Origin: Candidatus Uhrbacteria bacterium
Lineage (GTDB): Bacteria > Patescibacteriota > Patescibacteriia > 2-12-FULL-60-25
Length of the DNA stretch: 10,271 bases
NCBI GenBank assembly: GCA_014728435.1
Contig: WJLP01000050.1
Span: 1 to 10,271, forward strand
Direction: 5' to 3'
The notes beneath the pieces are model-generated. The model worked only from the letters and a program-made list of their open reading frames with translations. It searched no databases and was not told the origin of the DNA. Shown in pieces: positions 1 to 5,607 of this stretch (its first letter is position 1; each line of letters begins with the position of its first letter). The translations under genes and the position numbers were made by a program.

Positions 1-78
1 GTATAGCACATTTCTAACATGATTCAAGATCCAAACAAGCTTCTAAACATTAAAGCTAAAATAAATTTACAATTTTTT

Positions 79-840
79 TTACAACCATCTCGCTGTAGCG
101 ATAATCATAGCCAAAAAACCCACGGCCGTAACTCCTTCCATCCAAGCCTGCGCCTTGCCGGGCAAGGGATGATACAAATACCTGCGCAATCTTAAAATGC
201 CCGCAAACAAAACCATGGCTATGGCACCTTGCGCAAACATACTTATGGGCAACATGGCGCCCAGCAAGCCCAAATGCAACCCCACAATCGCGCCCACAAG
301 CATCCAACGAAAATTTTGTTCGTTTGTAGCCTCCGGATGCCCCGTCGTCCTAAATATAACCAAACCCAATAGCACCAAAAGCCCTACATGGATCCAAATT
401 GAAGTATGAATGAAAGTCAGCAAGCCCACCGATGTGGCAACCGCATAAAAAACAATAAAAGGCACATAAGCCATATTCACCCTGGATAATCCGTGAACCG
501 GGTATCGCGGCGGAGTAAAAGACAGCAAAAACAGCAGCTCTAAAGATAAATACGTAGCTATTGTCGCCAATAAAACTATCACCCACCTGGCCAATTCACC
601 CTCGGCCAGCAATAAAGCAAAAATCAAAGTGGCGATTAAAATAAATGTTGGCAGCATCTTTTCCAAAAAATCCCAAAACCTCACCCTGCCGCGCGCCATG
701 GCCACAGCGCTTAAAACCAAAACCAACGCCCCGCCCATGGCGATCCAAGGATACTGAAAGGGATATTGCACTTGCAACCAAAAAGCAAACGCCGCTGTTA
801 ATGCGCTTACAAAAGGCAATAAACGATAGAAAAAAATCAT
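79..840 (-). CDS. Polytopic membrane protein of unknown function
   Basis: I do not recognise this 253-aa protein. It is almost entirely hydrophobic, with about nine likely membrane segments (roughly residues 8-28, 32-48, 60-80, 84-108, 123-145, 146-163, 178-200, 202-217 and 233-252). Charged or polar connecting loops include one at about 164-177 containing a TGHPEATNEQ stretch. No catalytic or transporter signature is visible. Its ATG overlaps the stop of the upstream gene in an ATGA arrangement, and a purine-rich GGCAGGTGA precedes the start, so translational coupling to the upstream single-pass protein is likely. The two products may act together in the envelope, but that is inference from gene order only. 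No clear terminator follows the stop before the window edge. Confidence 0.8.
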   Translation of the reverse strand: MIFFYRLLPFVSALTAAFAFWLQVQYPFQYPWIAMGGALVLVLSAVAMARGRVRFWDFLEKMLPTFILIATLIFALLLAEGELARWVIVLLATIATYLSLELLFLLSFTPPRYPVHGLSRVNMAYVPFIVFYAVATSVGLLTFIHTSIWIHVGLLVLLGLVIFRTTGHPEATNEQNFRWMLVGAIVGLHLGLLGAMLPISMFAQGAIAMVLFAGILRLRRYLYHPLPGKAQAWMEGVTAVGFLAMIIATARWL

Positions 841-1907
841 TCACCTGCCACCGGTCCTATAAACAGTTGTATCGCGGAGTTTTCCAGCTCAACCGATTGA
901 ATGCCGTAACCGTTGGATAAAACAATTCTCCATGCTCCCACATCCCGTGCGAAAAAATAGCCAACCACTCTAAGCACCCATTCACCGGGCAAAGGCAAAT
1001 CGCCAAATCTCGCGTCCACAACTTCAAAACGCAGTGTCCCATCATCTTCCACGACGGGTGAAAGGTGTGTCAAGATCTCAAATGTCAATAAGTCTCGCCA
1101 GGTCAAGAAAAAATACAGCTCCACCGAATCCGGTAAAATTACCACTTGCGCCACATCCGCATCATAAACACTGCTGCGCAAGCCGTCTCTTATAACACCT
1201 TCTAACAAACCGGTAAACTCAATCTCGTTTAAACTCAACAAAACCGGAGGCTCGGCATCCAAATCCTGCGCCATTAAACGATCGGTTGCCAAATCCCTAA
1301 AACCTTCCCAGCTCATGGGCGCCGCCGTAACATATCTTTCCGGCATTGGCGCGTTATATAACCAATCGGATAAAAACGGCACGTTAACTATTCCCGACTT
1401 AACCACTAAAAACAGCAATAGAAGAACAATTATCAAAATAGTACCAATACCCAAAACCCAACAGCTTATGATATCTCCCCAAATTATTTTGGATTTTTTT
1501 TGGACATCTTCTTCTTTCTGCTTTATCGGCGCCGGAATGGGCGCGACTTGTTCGGCTTGAACTTGCTTTTTAACATCTTCATCCGCAACCGCCTCCTCTA
1601 TCTCGGTTTTGTCGGATGGTAAATGCTTTTCTTCCTTGGTCTCTTCCTGTTTCTTGATAAACTCCGGAACTTCCTCACCGGATTCAAAACCTTCGGCTTC
1701 AACCCGCGTTTGAGCTTGCTTGTCCGGCTTAGCCTCCGCCGTAGGCTCATCTGCTCGCCCCGCGGACTCATGCTTATCCTCGACAGACTCTGCCTGTTGT
1801 TTTACGGGTTGCTGTGCGACTTTCAAATCCCAAGACGGATCAAACGCCGGATCCTCTTTTATCATTCCCGATTCATCGGAAGTTTTTACATTTTTTTCAT
1901 TAGTCAT
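837..1907 (-). CDS. Single-pass membrane protein with charged disordered N-terminus and extracytoplasmic domain
   Basis: This protein has about 356 aa from the ATG at 1907. A TTG at 1922 would add five residues. I prefer the ATG because a GGATAG purine stretch lies about 9 nt upstream of it and nothing similar precedes the TTG. The first ~145 residues are rich in E, K, Q and D with few hydrophobics and are probably disordered and cytoplasmic. One strong membrane segment follows at about residues 146-170. The remaining ~185 residues form a folded-looking domain, presumably outside the membrane. Its alternating beta-type pattern, with an 'FGDLPLPGEWV' turn near the C-terminus, loosely recalls YpmS/DUF2140-like lipid-facing domains; that resemblance is weak. 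It lies 43 nt downstream of the AI-2E-family gene and overlaps the next gene by 4 nt, so the three are probably one operon. Function unknown. Confidence 0.8.
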   Translation of the reverse strand: MTNEKNVKTSDESGMIKEDPAFDPSWDLKVAQQPVKQQAESVEDKHESAGRADEPTAEAKPDKQAQTRVEAEGFESGEEVPEFIKKQEETKEEKHLPSDKTEIEEAVADEDVKKQVQAEQVAPIPAPIKQKEEDVQKKSKIIWGDIISCWVLGIGTILIIVLLLLFLVVKSGIVNVPFLSDWLYNAPMPERYVTAAPMSWEGFRDLATDRLMAQDLDAEPPVLLSLNEIEFTGLLEGVIRDGLRSSVYDADVAQVVILPDSVELYFFLTWRDLLTFEILTHLSPVVEDDGTLRFEVVDARFGDLPLPGEWVLRVVGYFFARDVGAWRIVLSNGYGIQSVELENSAIQLFIGPVAGE

Positions 1908-1925
1908 ATACTTACTATCCAATAA

Positions 1926-1946
1926 CTAAGATCTGGTGTCTAACGT
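1926..1946. repeat. Weak heptamer-periodic spacer
   Basis: Three consecutive 7-mers in the spacer between two minus-strand genes begin with CT (CTAAGAT, CTGGTGT, CTAACGT). On its own this could be chance. It is listed because the other pre-gene spacers show the same 7-bp period. Confidence 0.3.
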
Positions 1947-1950
1947 TTTA

Positions 1951-2967
1951 TCAACTATTCAAATACACCCTCACTTCTTTTATCACTACCATAAGCGCGG
2001 TAGCCACCGGAATCGCAATCAAAGCGCCTATTACCCCAAACAGCCTGGCACCGATTAGCATGGAAATGATACTCACCAGCGGATTCAATCCCACCGCTTT
2101 TTGCATAACTTTGGGGACAATAATATGATTTTCCAATTGCTGAATAATTATCAAAGCGATCAACGCAAGCAATCCCAATATTGGATTTTGAGTAAAGGCT
2201 ACAAAGATAATCGGTATACTGCTAAAAATCGGCCCCAAGTACGGAATAAACTCCAGCAAAGCCGCAAACAACGCCAACACGAGCGCACCCTCAATACCCA
2301 ATAACTGCAAAGCAATGTAAACCATCACACCGATAATCAAACTCAAGGTAGCCTGACCCATAAACCATTTACTCATCTGCGCTTGCAATTCATTGATAAG
2401 CTTCAACGCAAACTTTTGGTGCTTTTTAGCTACCCATTCATTCACTAAAGTTTTCGCTTTCTCATCTTGCGCCACCAAATAAAAAGTAATTACCAACACG
2501 ATCACAAAAGCCGCGATACCTCCAAAAATCCCGGTCAATGTCTTTAACAATCTGGATACCGCCTCGGCCGCCTGTGTCTGGATACTGGCAAAACCACTCT
2601 CCGGTAATAAATCATACTGCATGGCAAATGCCTGCACACTGCCGGCCACATCCTGAATGGTTTGCCATCTGGCACCGAATATCGGCCCCAGCTTCAAAGC
2701 CTGTTCAATCAGAGTCGGCACCATGAGAGACACGGTTAAAGCCAACAAACCAAAACCCACTATGTACGCTAAAATCACCGTCACGCCTCTGGGAACTTTA
2801 TATTTATGTGCCCAGTCGGCCACGGGTTGAATAAGGGCCGCCAAAAACAGCGCCGCCATGATAATGAATAACACCTGCCAAGCCGCCCAAACCAAATACA
2901 CACCCGCCACAACAGCCAAAATCTTCAACAAGGTTGAAACAGTGATATTAATTTGCACTTTTTGCAT
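1951..2967 (-). CDS. AI-2E family (PerM/YhhT-type) membrane protein
   Basis: This 338-aa multi-spanning inner-membrane protein belongs to the AI-2E exporter/PerM family, whose members export small molecules or exchange ions; the substrate cannot be read from sequence. Family marks are visible: two N-terminal membrane helices; a less hydrophobic middle region (about residues 85-135); the E-F-I-P-Y-L-G-P motif near residue 240; the QQLEN...VPK segment near 276-287 followed by GLNP; and a C-terminal GVIGALIAIP helix. The length is normal for the family. I chose the ATG at 2967; an in-frame TTG at 2979 would add four residues, and neither has a Shine-Dalgarno site. It is the first gene of a minus-strand group of three, read from the extended -10 near 3068-3076. 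Family assignment is firm, but the quorum-sensing function implied by the name is not established for such homologues. Confidence 0.93.
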   Translation of the reverse strand: MQKVQINITVSTLLKILAVVAGVYLVWAAWQVLFIIMAALFLAALIQPVADWAHKYKVPRGVTVILAYIVGFGLLALTVSLMVPTLIEQALKLGPIFGARWQTIQDVAGSVQAFAMQYDLLPESGFASIQTQAAEAVSRLLKTLTGIFGGIAAFVIVLVITFYLVAQDEKAKTLVNEWVAKKHQKFALKLINELQAQMSKWFMGQATLSLIIGVMVYIALQLLGIEGALVLALFAALLEFIPYLGPIFSSIPIIFVAFTQNPILGLLALIALIIIQQLENHIIVPKVMQKAVGLNPLVSIISMLIGARLFGVIGALIAIPVATALMVVIKEVRVYLNS

Positions 2968-2976
2968 AACTTCAAA

Positions 2977-3011
2977 CAATTAACAAATAGCAAATGGAAA
3001 TTAGCAATTAT
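2977..3011. repeat. Heptamer-periodic tandem repeat upstream of the AI-2E gene
   Basis: Five contiguous imperfect 7-mers related to CAAATAG (for example CAAATAG then CAAATGG) share about 70% of bases between neighbours. A second patch at 3045-3065 (ATTGCTG, ATTTCTA and a third unit) is roughly the reverse complement of this word, so 2998-3008 and 3045-3055 form an imperfect 11-bp inverted repeat. The patch ends just upstream of the AI-2E start and replaces any Shine-Dalgarno site. Confidence 0.6.
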
Positions 3012-3045
3012 TTCAGAGCCGCTTAGTTTCATCGCTATCAACTCA

Positions 3046-3075
3046 TTGCTGATTTCTAATTAAAGATATTATAAC
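3046..3075 (+). promoter_or_regulatory. Possible promoter toward smpB
   Basis: TTGCTG (3046-3051) and TATAAC (3070-3075) are separated by 18 bp, with an overlapping alternative -10 TATTAT at 3067-3072. The predicted start would give a leader of about 85 nt before smpB. It overlaps the minus-strand -10, so the site could fire in both directions. A second, weaker candidate (TTGGAC at 3132, TAGGAT at 3156) would give a nearly leaderless smpB mRNA. Confidence 0.35.
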
Positions 3076-3076
3076 A
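3068..3076 (-). promoter_or_regulatory. Extended -10 promoter for the AI-2E gene group
   Basis: Read on the minus strand, the site is TG-T-TATAAT, a perfect -10 hexamer with the TGn extension. No convincing -35 lies 16-18 bp upstream, which extended -10 promoters can tolerate. The predicted start near 3061 leaves a leader of about 94 nt before the ATG at 2967. Confidence 0.5.
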
Positions 3077-3091
3077 TACTAACCGATATTA

Positions 3092-3119
3092 CCCAGTCCC
3101 TAACACCTAGCATCTAGCG
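3092..3119. repeat. Heptamer-periodic tandem repeat upstream of smpB
   Basis: The 7-mers CCTAACA and CCTAGCA are followed by TCTAGCG, with a poorer copy before them (CCCAGTC). The word differs from that of the neighbouring patch at 2977-3011 but the period is the same. Confidence 0.45.
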
Positions 3120-3167
3120 CGACCCTAATCATTGGACGACGCGCGAAGTAAAATGTAGGATAAGTAG

Positions 3168-3620
3168 ATGCCAACCTTAGCCGTTAATCGCAAAGCCAAA
3201 TTCGACTACGAATGCCTGGATAAATACGAGGCCGGTTTGGAATTGACCGGAGCCGAGGTAAAAAGCATTCGGGAAGGCGGTGCTAAAATAGACACCGGCC
3301 ACATAGTGGTCCGTGACGGCGAATTATGGCTAATTGGAGCCAATATTGCGCCATATAAACGCGCGGCCAACCGTGATGACTATGACCCCGCCCGCTCACG
3401 CAAACTCCTGATGAATAAAAAAGAAATCCGGCAATTAATCGGTAAATTAAGCGAAAAAGGCTTGACAGCCATACCCGTTTCCCTATATACTCGCTCTAAT
3501 CGCATCAAACTAGAACTCTGGCTGGCGAGAGGCAAAAAGACCTTCGAAAAAAAGCAAAAGCTTAAAGAACGCGACATAGACCGCGAAACCCAACGCCACC
3601 TCCGCGATTACGACTATTAA
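3168..3620 (+). CDS. smpB: SsrA-binding protein SmpB
   Basis: SmpB binds the tRNA-like part of tmRNA, delivers it with EF-Tu to stalled ribosomes and occupies the mRNA channel in the decoding site. The 150-aa length is typical. Visible family marks are the GAEVKSIR segment (residues 28-35), GELWLIGANIAPY (51-63), the DPARSRKLLMNKKEI block (73-87) and the basic C-terminal tail beginning GKK (122-124) and continuing with KLKERD (131-136). The usual NLKDSY-type stretch is KIDTGHI here, a modest divergence. AGGA at 3157-3160, seven bases before the ATG, is the clearest Shine-Dalgarno site in the window and supports this start. The gene lies 130 nt upstream of ssrA, so both partners of trans-translation are adjacent, as in many bacteria. 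Confidence 0.98.
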   Translation: MPTLAVNRKAKFDYECLDKYEAGLELTGAEVKSIREGGAKIDTGHIVVRDGELWLIGANIAPYKRAANRDDYDPARSRKLLMNKKEIRQLIGKLSEKGLTAIPVSLYTRSNRIKLELWLARGKKTFEKKQKLKERDIDRETQRHLRDYDY

Positions 3621-3625
3621 CGTCA

Positions 3626-3656
3626 ATTACGAATTACCGATTACGAATTACCGATT
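3626..3656. repeat. Alternating heptamer tandem repeat between smpB and ssrA (first block)
   Basis: Two perfect tandem copies of the 14-mer ATTACGAATTACCG are followed by the start of a third. Each 14-mer consists of two related 7-mers (ATTACGA and ATTACCG). It begins six bases after the smpB stop. Confidence 0.8.
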
Positions 3657-3660
3657 GAGG

Positions 3661-3689
3661 TTGCCTACGGCATTATTAATAAATATTAT
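3661..3689 (+). promoter_or_regulatory. Probable ssrA promoter
   Basis: TTGCCT (3661-3666) and TATTAT (3684-3689) are separated by 17 bp. Transcription would begin near 3696 and give a precursor with about 55 nt before the mature tmRNA 5' end, to be removed by RNase P. It lies between two tandem-repeat blocks. Confidence 0.45.
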
Positions 3690-3709
3690 CGCGAAACGAT
3701 TCCATCATT

Positions 3710-3745
3710 GTTAATTGTTAATCGTTAATTGTTAATCGTTAATTG
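3710..3745. repeat. Heptamer tandem repeat in the ssrA leader
   Basis: Five contiguous copies of GTTAATT or GTTAATC alternate, so the sequence can also be read as 2.5 copies of the 14-mer GTTAATTGTTAATC. The block ends five bases before the predicted mature 5' end of tmRNA, so it would lie in the 5' precursor segment. Confidence 0.85.
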
Positions 3746-3750
3746 AGTAA

Positions 3751-4140
3751 GGGGATGCCGAGCTTCGACGGTGCGTTCGCGTCTTGTTTTGCAGGCCGAG
3801 CCGGCTTAACTCGTTAAACTGAGCCGCAAACGATAATTGCCAACATCGTAGAAAAAGCTAAGGCCGCTATTGCCAACGCAATGCGCGCGCCTCAAGCTGT
3901 ACCGGTCGTCGCTTAAGCCGACCGCGATCCCCATGGCTCACCCGCAGCTATGGCCAGATCGTCATATCGCGGGTTAAGGCTCTAACTTTGGCGCAAGTTA
4001 AAGCTCGAAAAGGCAGCGCCGCCGTCAATCGTTTCTCGTTTGCTCTCAAGCGATTGCCGTAAATACGAGCAAACCAAGCCTGTGAAGATGAATAAGCCGC
4101 GCGTATCCGGACAGGGGTGCAACTCCCCTCATCTCCACCA
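3751..4140 (+). ncRNA. ssrA: Transfer-messenger RNA (tmRNA)
   Basis: This 390-nt one-piece tmRNA rescues stalled ribosomes together with SmpB. The acceptor stem pairs GGGGATG (3751-3757) with CATCTCC before A and an encoded CCA (4138-4140), and it includes the G3-U70 pair that makes alanyl-tRNA synthetase charge it. The TTCGACGG conserved 5' segment follows. Pseudoknot PK1 is clear: CGAG (3797-3800) pairs with CTCG (3810-3813), and GGCTTA (3803-3808) pairs with TGAGCC (3820-3825). The T stem AGGGG/CCCCT near the 3' end is intact, but its loop reads TGCAACT where TTCAANT is usual. No terminator separates it from infC. Both ends are set by the acceptor pairing. Confidence 0.97.
3839..3916 (+). 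other. tmRNA tag-peptide reading frame
   Basis: The likely tag is 25 residues, starting ANIVEK and ending VPVVA, followed by TAA. Two structural facts favour this frame. Its GCC resume codon lies 13 nt after the end of PK1, close to the usual 10-12 nt. Its TAA (3914-3916) sits in the loop of a 6-bp hairpin (CGGTCG 3903-3908 with CGACCG 3919-3924), the normal place for a tag stop in helix 5. The hydrophobic end suits ClpXP-type degradation. A competing GCA AAC GAT frame starts directly against PK1 and would end in a basic RRKS tail, which is unlikely for a degron. Confidence 0.75.
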
Positions 4141-4205
4141 AAACCGACTTATAACTGATAGCGGGTAGCCAATAGCTGGCTATCAGCCAATAGCTATACT
4201 TAGAA

Positions 4206-4763
4206 ATGCGTATCCATTATAAGCGCCGTCGGACAGCGCATAAGTTCGACCAAATCAAATACCGGTACAACGAACGAATTCGAGTACCGGAAGTTCGTGT
4301 TATCGATGAAGAGGGTAATGCCCTTGGAATCATGCCCACCAAAGACGCCCTTGCTTTGGCGCGTGAACGTGAACTGGACTTGGTTGAAGTCTCTCCAAAA
4401 GCCCAACCCCCGGTATGTAAGCTTTTGGACTACGGCGCCTTTAAGTATCAAAAAGAAAAAGAGTTAAAACAGCAAAAAGTGCATGCCAAGAAAGTGGAAG
4501 TAAAAGGAATCAGGCTTTCCGTTAAAATCGGCTCCGGAGATCTGGAAATTCGCAAAAAACAAGCCCTTAAATTCTTGGAAAGCGGCCAAAAATTGAAAAT
4601 CGAAATCATTCTGCGCGGCCGCGAAAAAGCGCACGGCAACATAGCCATCGAAAAGATTAAAGACTTCATCGATTCAATAGCCGAACATTACGAAATCTTC
4701 ATCGAACAGCCTCCCAAGCGCCAGGGCGGCAATGTCTCGGCCATAATCGGAAGGAAATCCTAA
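4206..4763 (+). CDS. infC: Translation initiation factor IF-3
   Basis: IF3 binds the 30S subunit, prevents premature 50S joining and checks start-codon and initiator-tRNA pairing. This 185-aa protein has a short basic extension (residues 1-18), the N-domain beginning YNERIRVPEVRVI (21-33) with LDLVEVSPKAQPPVCKLLDYG (58-77), a lysine/glutamine-rich linker (about 81-95), and the C-domain with GDLEIRKKQA (111-120) and the RGREKAHG motif (137-144). The usual YGKFKY is YGAFKY. The start is a plain ATG with no Shine-Dalgarno site, so the rare-start-codon autoregulation of Escherichia coli infC (AUU) is not expected. It heads the infC-rpmI-rplT cluster and lies 65 nt after ssrA with no terminator between, so read-through from ssrA is possible. 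The spacer holds TAGC words at 7-bp steps (4159, 4166, 4173) and a TAGCCA/TGGCTA hairpin. Confidence 0.98.
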   Translation: MRIHYKRRRTAHKFDQIKYRYNERIRVPEVRVIDEEGNALGIMPTKDALALARERELDLVEVSPKAQPPVCKLLDYGAFKYQKEKELKQQKVHAKKVEVKGIRLSVKIGSGDLEIRKKQALKFLESGQKLKIEIILRGREKAHGNIAIEKIKDFIDSIAEHYEIFIEQPPKRQGGNVSAIIGRKS

Positions 4764-4808
4764 CTATTTAACATCTAACGTCAAAAGTCTAACGTAAAAC
4801 GCTTTGTG

Positions 4809-4843
4809 CGACGTTCGACATTCGACATTCGACATTCGACGTA
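4809..4843. repeat. Heptamer tandem repeat immediately upstream of rpmI
   Basis: Three perfect copies of CGACATT (4816-4836) are flanked by variants CGACGTT and CGACGTA. Further upstream, TAAC words at 4769, 4776 and 4790 keep the same 7-bp step, so most of the infC-rpmI spacer is periodic. The block ends five bases before the rpmI ATG, where a ribosome-binding site would normally sit. Confidence 0.85.
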
Positions 4844-4848
4844 ATTGT

Positions 4849-5052
4849 ATGCCAGGTAAAATGAAAACCCATAAAATGATCTCCGACCGCGTGCGCGTTA
4901 CCAAAACCGGTAAAATTTTAAAACGCACCGGCGGTCAAGACCACTTCAACAGCCACGAATCCGGTAAAGTCACCCGCAATAAACGCAACGACAAACCGGT
5001 TTCCAAATCCTACGAGCGCACGGTCAAAAACCTTGCTCGAGTCAACAAATGA
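4849..5052 (+). CDS. rpmI: Large ribosomal subunit protein bL35
   Basis: This 67-aa basic protein of the 50S subunit is recognised by its start MPGKMKTHK, the RVRVTKTGKILKR segment (about residues 15-27) and the HESGKVTRNKRN stretch. An open frame extends 15 codons further upstream, but those codons only translate the heptamer repeat. The family normally starts MPKMKTHK, so the ATG at 4849 is chosen. No Shine-Dalgarno site precedes it. It sits between infC and rplT in the conserved order. Confidence 0.97.
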   Translation: MPGKMKTHKMISDRVRVTKTGKILKRTGGQDHFNSHESGKVTRNKRNDKPVSKSYERTVKNLARVNK

Positions 5053-5084
5053 TTAATTAACTTCGCAAAACGACACAATCTTTT

Positions 5085-5119
5085 TTATTTATTATTTGTT
5101 ATTTATTAATTGTTATTTA
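5085..5119. repeat. Heptamer tandem repeat upstream of rplT
   Basis: Five contiguous 7-mers related to TTATTTA (three exact copies, one TTATTTG, one TTAATTG) end eight bases before the rplT ATG. The tract is pure AT apart from two G bases. Confidence 0.75.
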
Positions 5120-5127
5120 AGATAAAT

Positions 5128-5466
5128 ATGCCCAGAGTAAAACGCGGAACACACCATATTAAACGCCGTAAAAATATTTTAGCCCGCACCAAAGGAATGA
5201 TGTGGGGCCGCAAATCCAAGCTCACCCAAGCCAAAGTGGCCGCCACAAAAGCCGGCTTGCACGCTTTTACGGACCGCAAAATCAAAAAGCGCGTTAATCG
5301 CGGCTTGCAAAATATCCGCATTAATGCAGCAGCCAGAAAATTGGATACAACCTACAGTAAGCTTATCAGCCAAATCAAAAAGAAAAACATTCAGCTAAAC
5401 CGCAGAATTTTGTCGCAAATAGCCGAAAAATACCCTGTAGTTTTCGAAAAAATCGTTAAAGCGTAA
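5128..5466 (+). CDS. rplT: Large ribosomal subunit protein bL20
   Basis: bL20 binds 23S rRNA early in 50S assembly and in several bacteria represses its own operon. The 112-aa sequence begins MPRVKRGTHHIKRRKNIL, the family's usual start, with KGMMWGRKSKL (residues 22-32), RINAAARKLDTTYSKLI (64-80) and LNRRILSQIA (90-99). An in-frame TTG at 5110 would add six residues that match no family member, so the ATG at 5128 is used. An intrinsic terminator begins about 20 nt after the stop, making this the last gene of the ribosomal block. I saw no obvious L20-type leader structure upstream of infC. Confidence 0.98.
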   Translation: MPRVKRGTHHIKRRKNILARTKGMMWGRKSKLTQAKVAATKAGLHAFTDRKIKKRVNRGLQNIRINAAARKLDTTYSKLISQIKKKNIQLNRRILSQIAEKYPVVFEKIVKA

Positions 5467-5487
5467 GTATCCACATAAATAAACAAA

Positions 5488-5513
5488 GATCCGCAACCAT
5501 GCGGGTCTTTTTT
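5488..5513 (+). terminator. Intrinsic terminator after rplT
   Basis: GATCCGC pairs with GCGGGTC (one G-T wobble) around a six-base loop, followed directly by six T. It should end the infC-rpmI-rplT transcript. Confidence 0.88.
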
Positions 5514-5514
5514 G

Positions 5515-5523
5515 TGCTAAAAT
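5515..5523 (+). promoter_or_regulatory. Extended -10 promoter for the 789-aa gene
   Basis: TG-C-TAAAAT is a -10 hexamer with the TGn extension, placed at the end of the T run of the preceding terminator. No good -35 is visible. The leader to the ATG at 5608 would be about 78 nt. Its last part (5565-5597) shows ATT words at 7-bp steps with a single 8-bp slip. Confidence 0.45.
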
Positions 5524-5607
5524 AGTAGCAGAAATAACCTACGACCAAATCCCGATAAACTGATATTGATTATTACATTATTGGTGATTGGTTATTAAAA
5601 CTTATTT

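Noticed and set aside
1..78. Possible partial gene or terminator at the left edge
   Set aside because: There is no open frame with coding character and no stem followed by a T run on the minus strand. It is AT-rich with only vague repetition.
3626..3745. Tandem repeats near ssrA as a CRISPR array
   Set aside because: The units are 7 or 14 bp and contiguous, with no unique spacers and no cas genes nearby.
4159..4195. Hairpin TAGCCA/TGGCTA after tmRNA as a terminator
   Set aside because: No T run follows the stem, so it is not an intrinsic terminator. It may be part of the periodic spacer.
4804..4848. N-terminal extension of bL35
   Set aside because: The extra codons are the heptamer repeat, and bL35 normally begins at the ATG now chosen.
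5110..5127. TTG start giving a six-residue extension of bL20
   Set aside because: The conserved family start is MPRVKRG at 5128, and the extension translates an AT-rich spacer.
5467..5478. DnaA-box-like GTATCCACA as a sign of a replication origin
   Set aside because: It is a single 8-of-9 match with no cluster, no dnaA or dnaN, and a terminator next to it.
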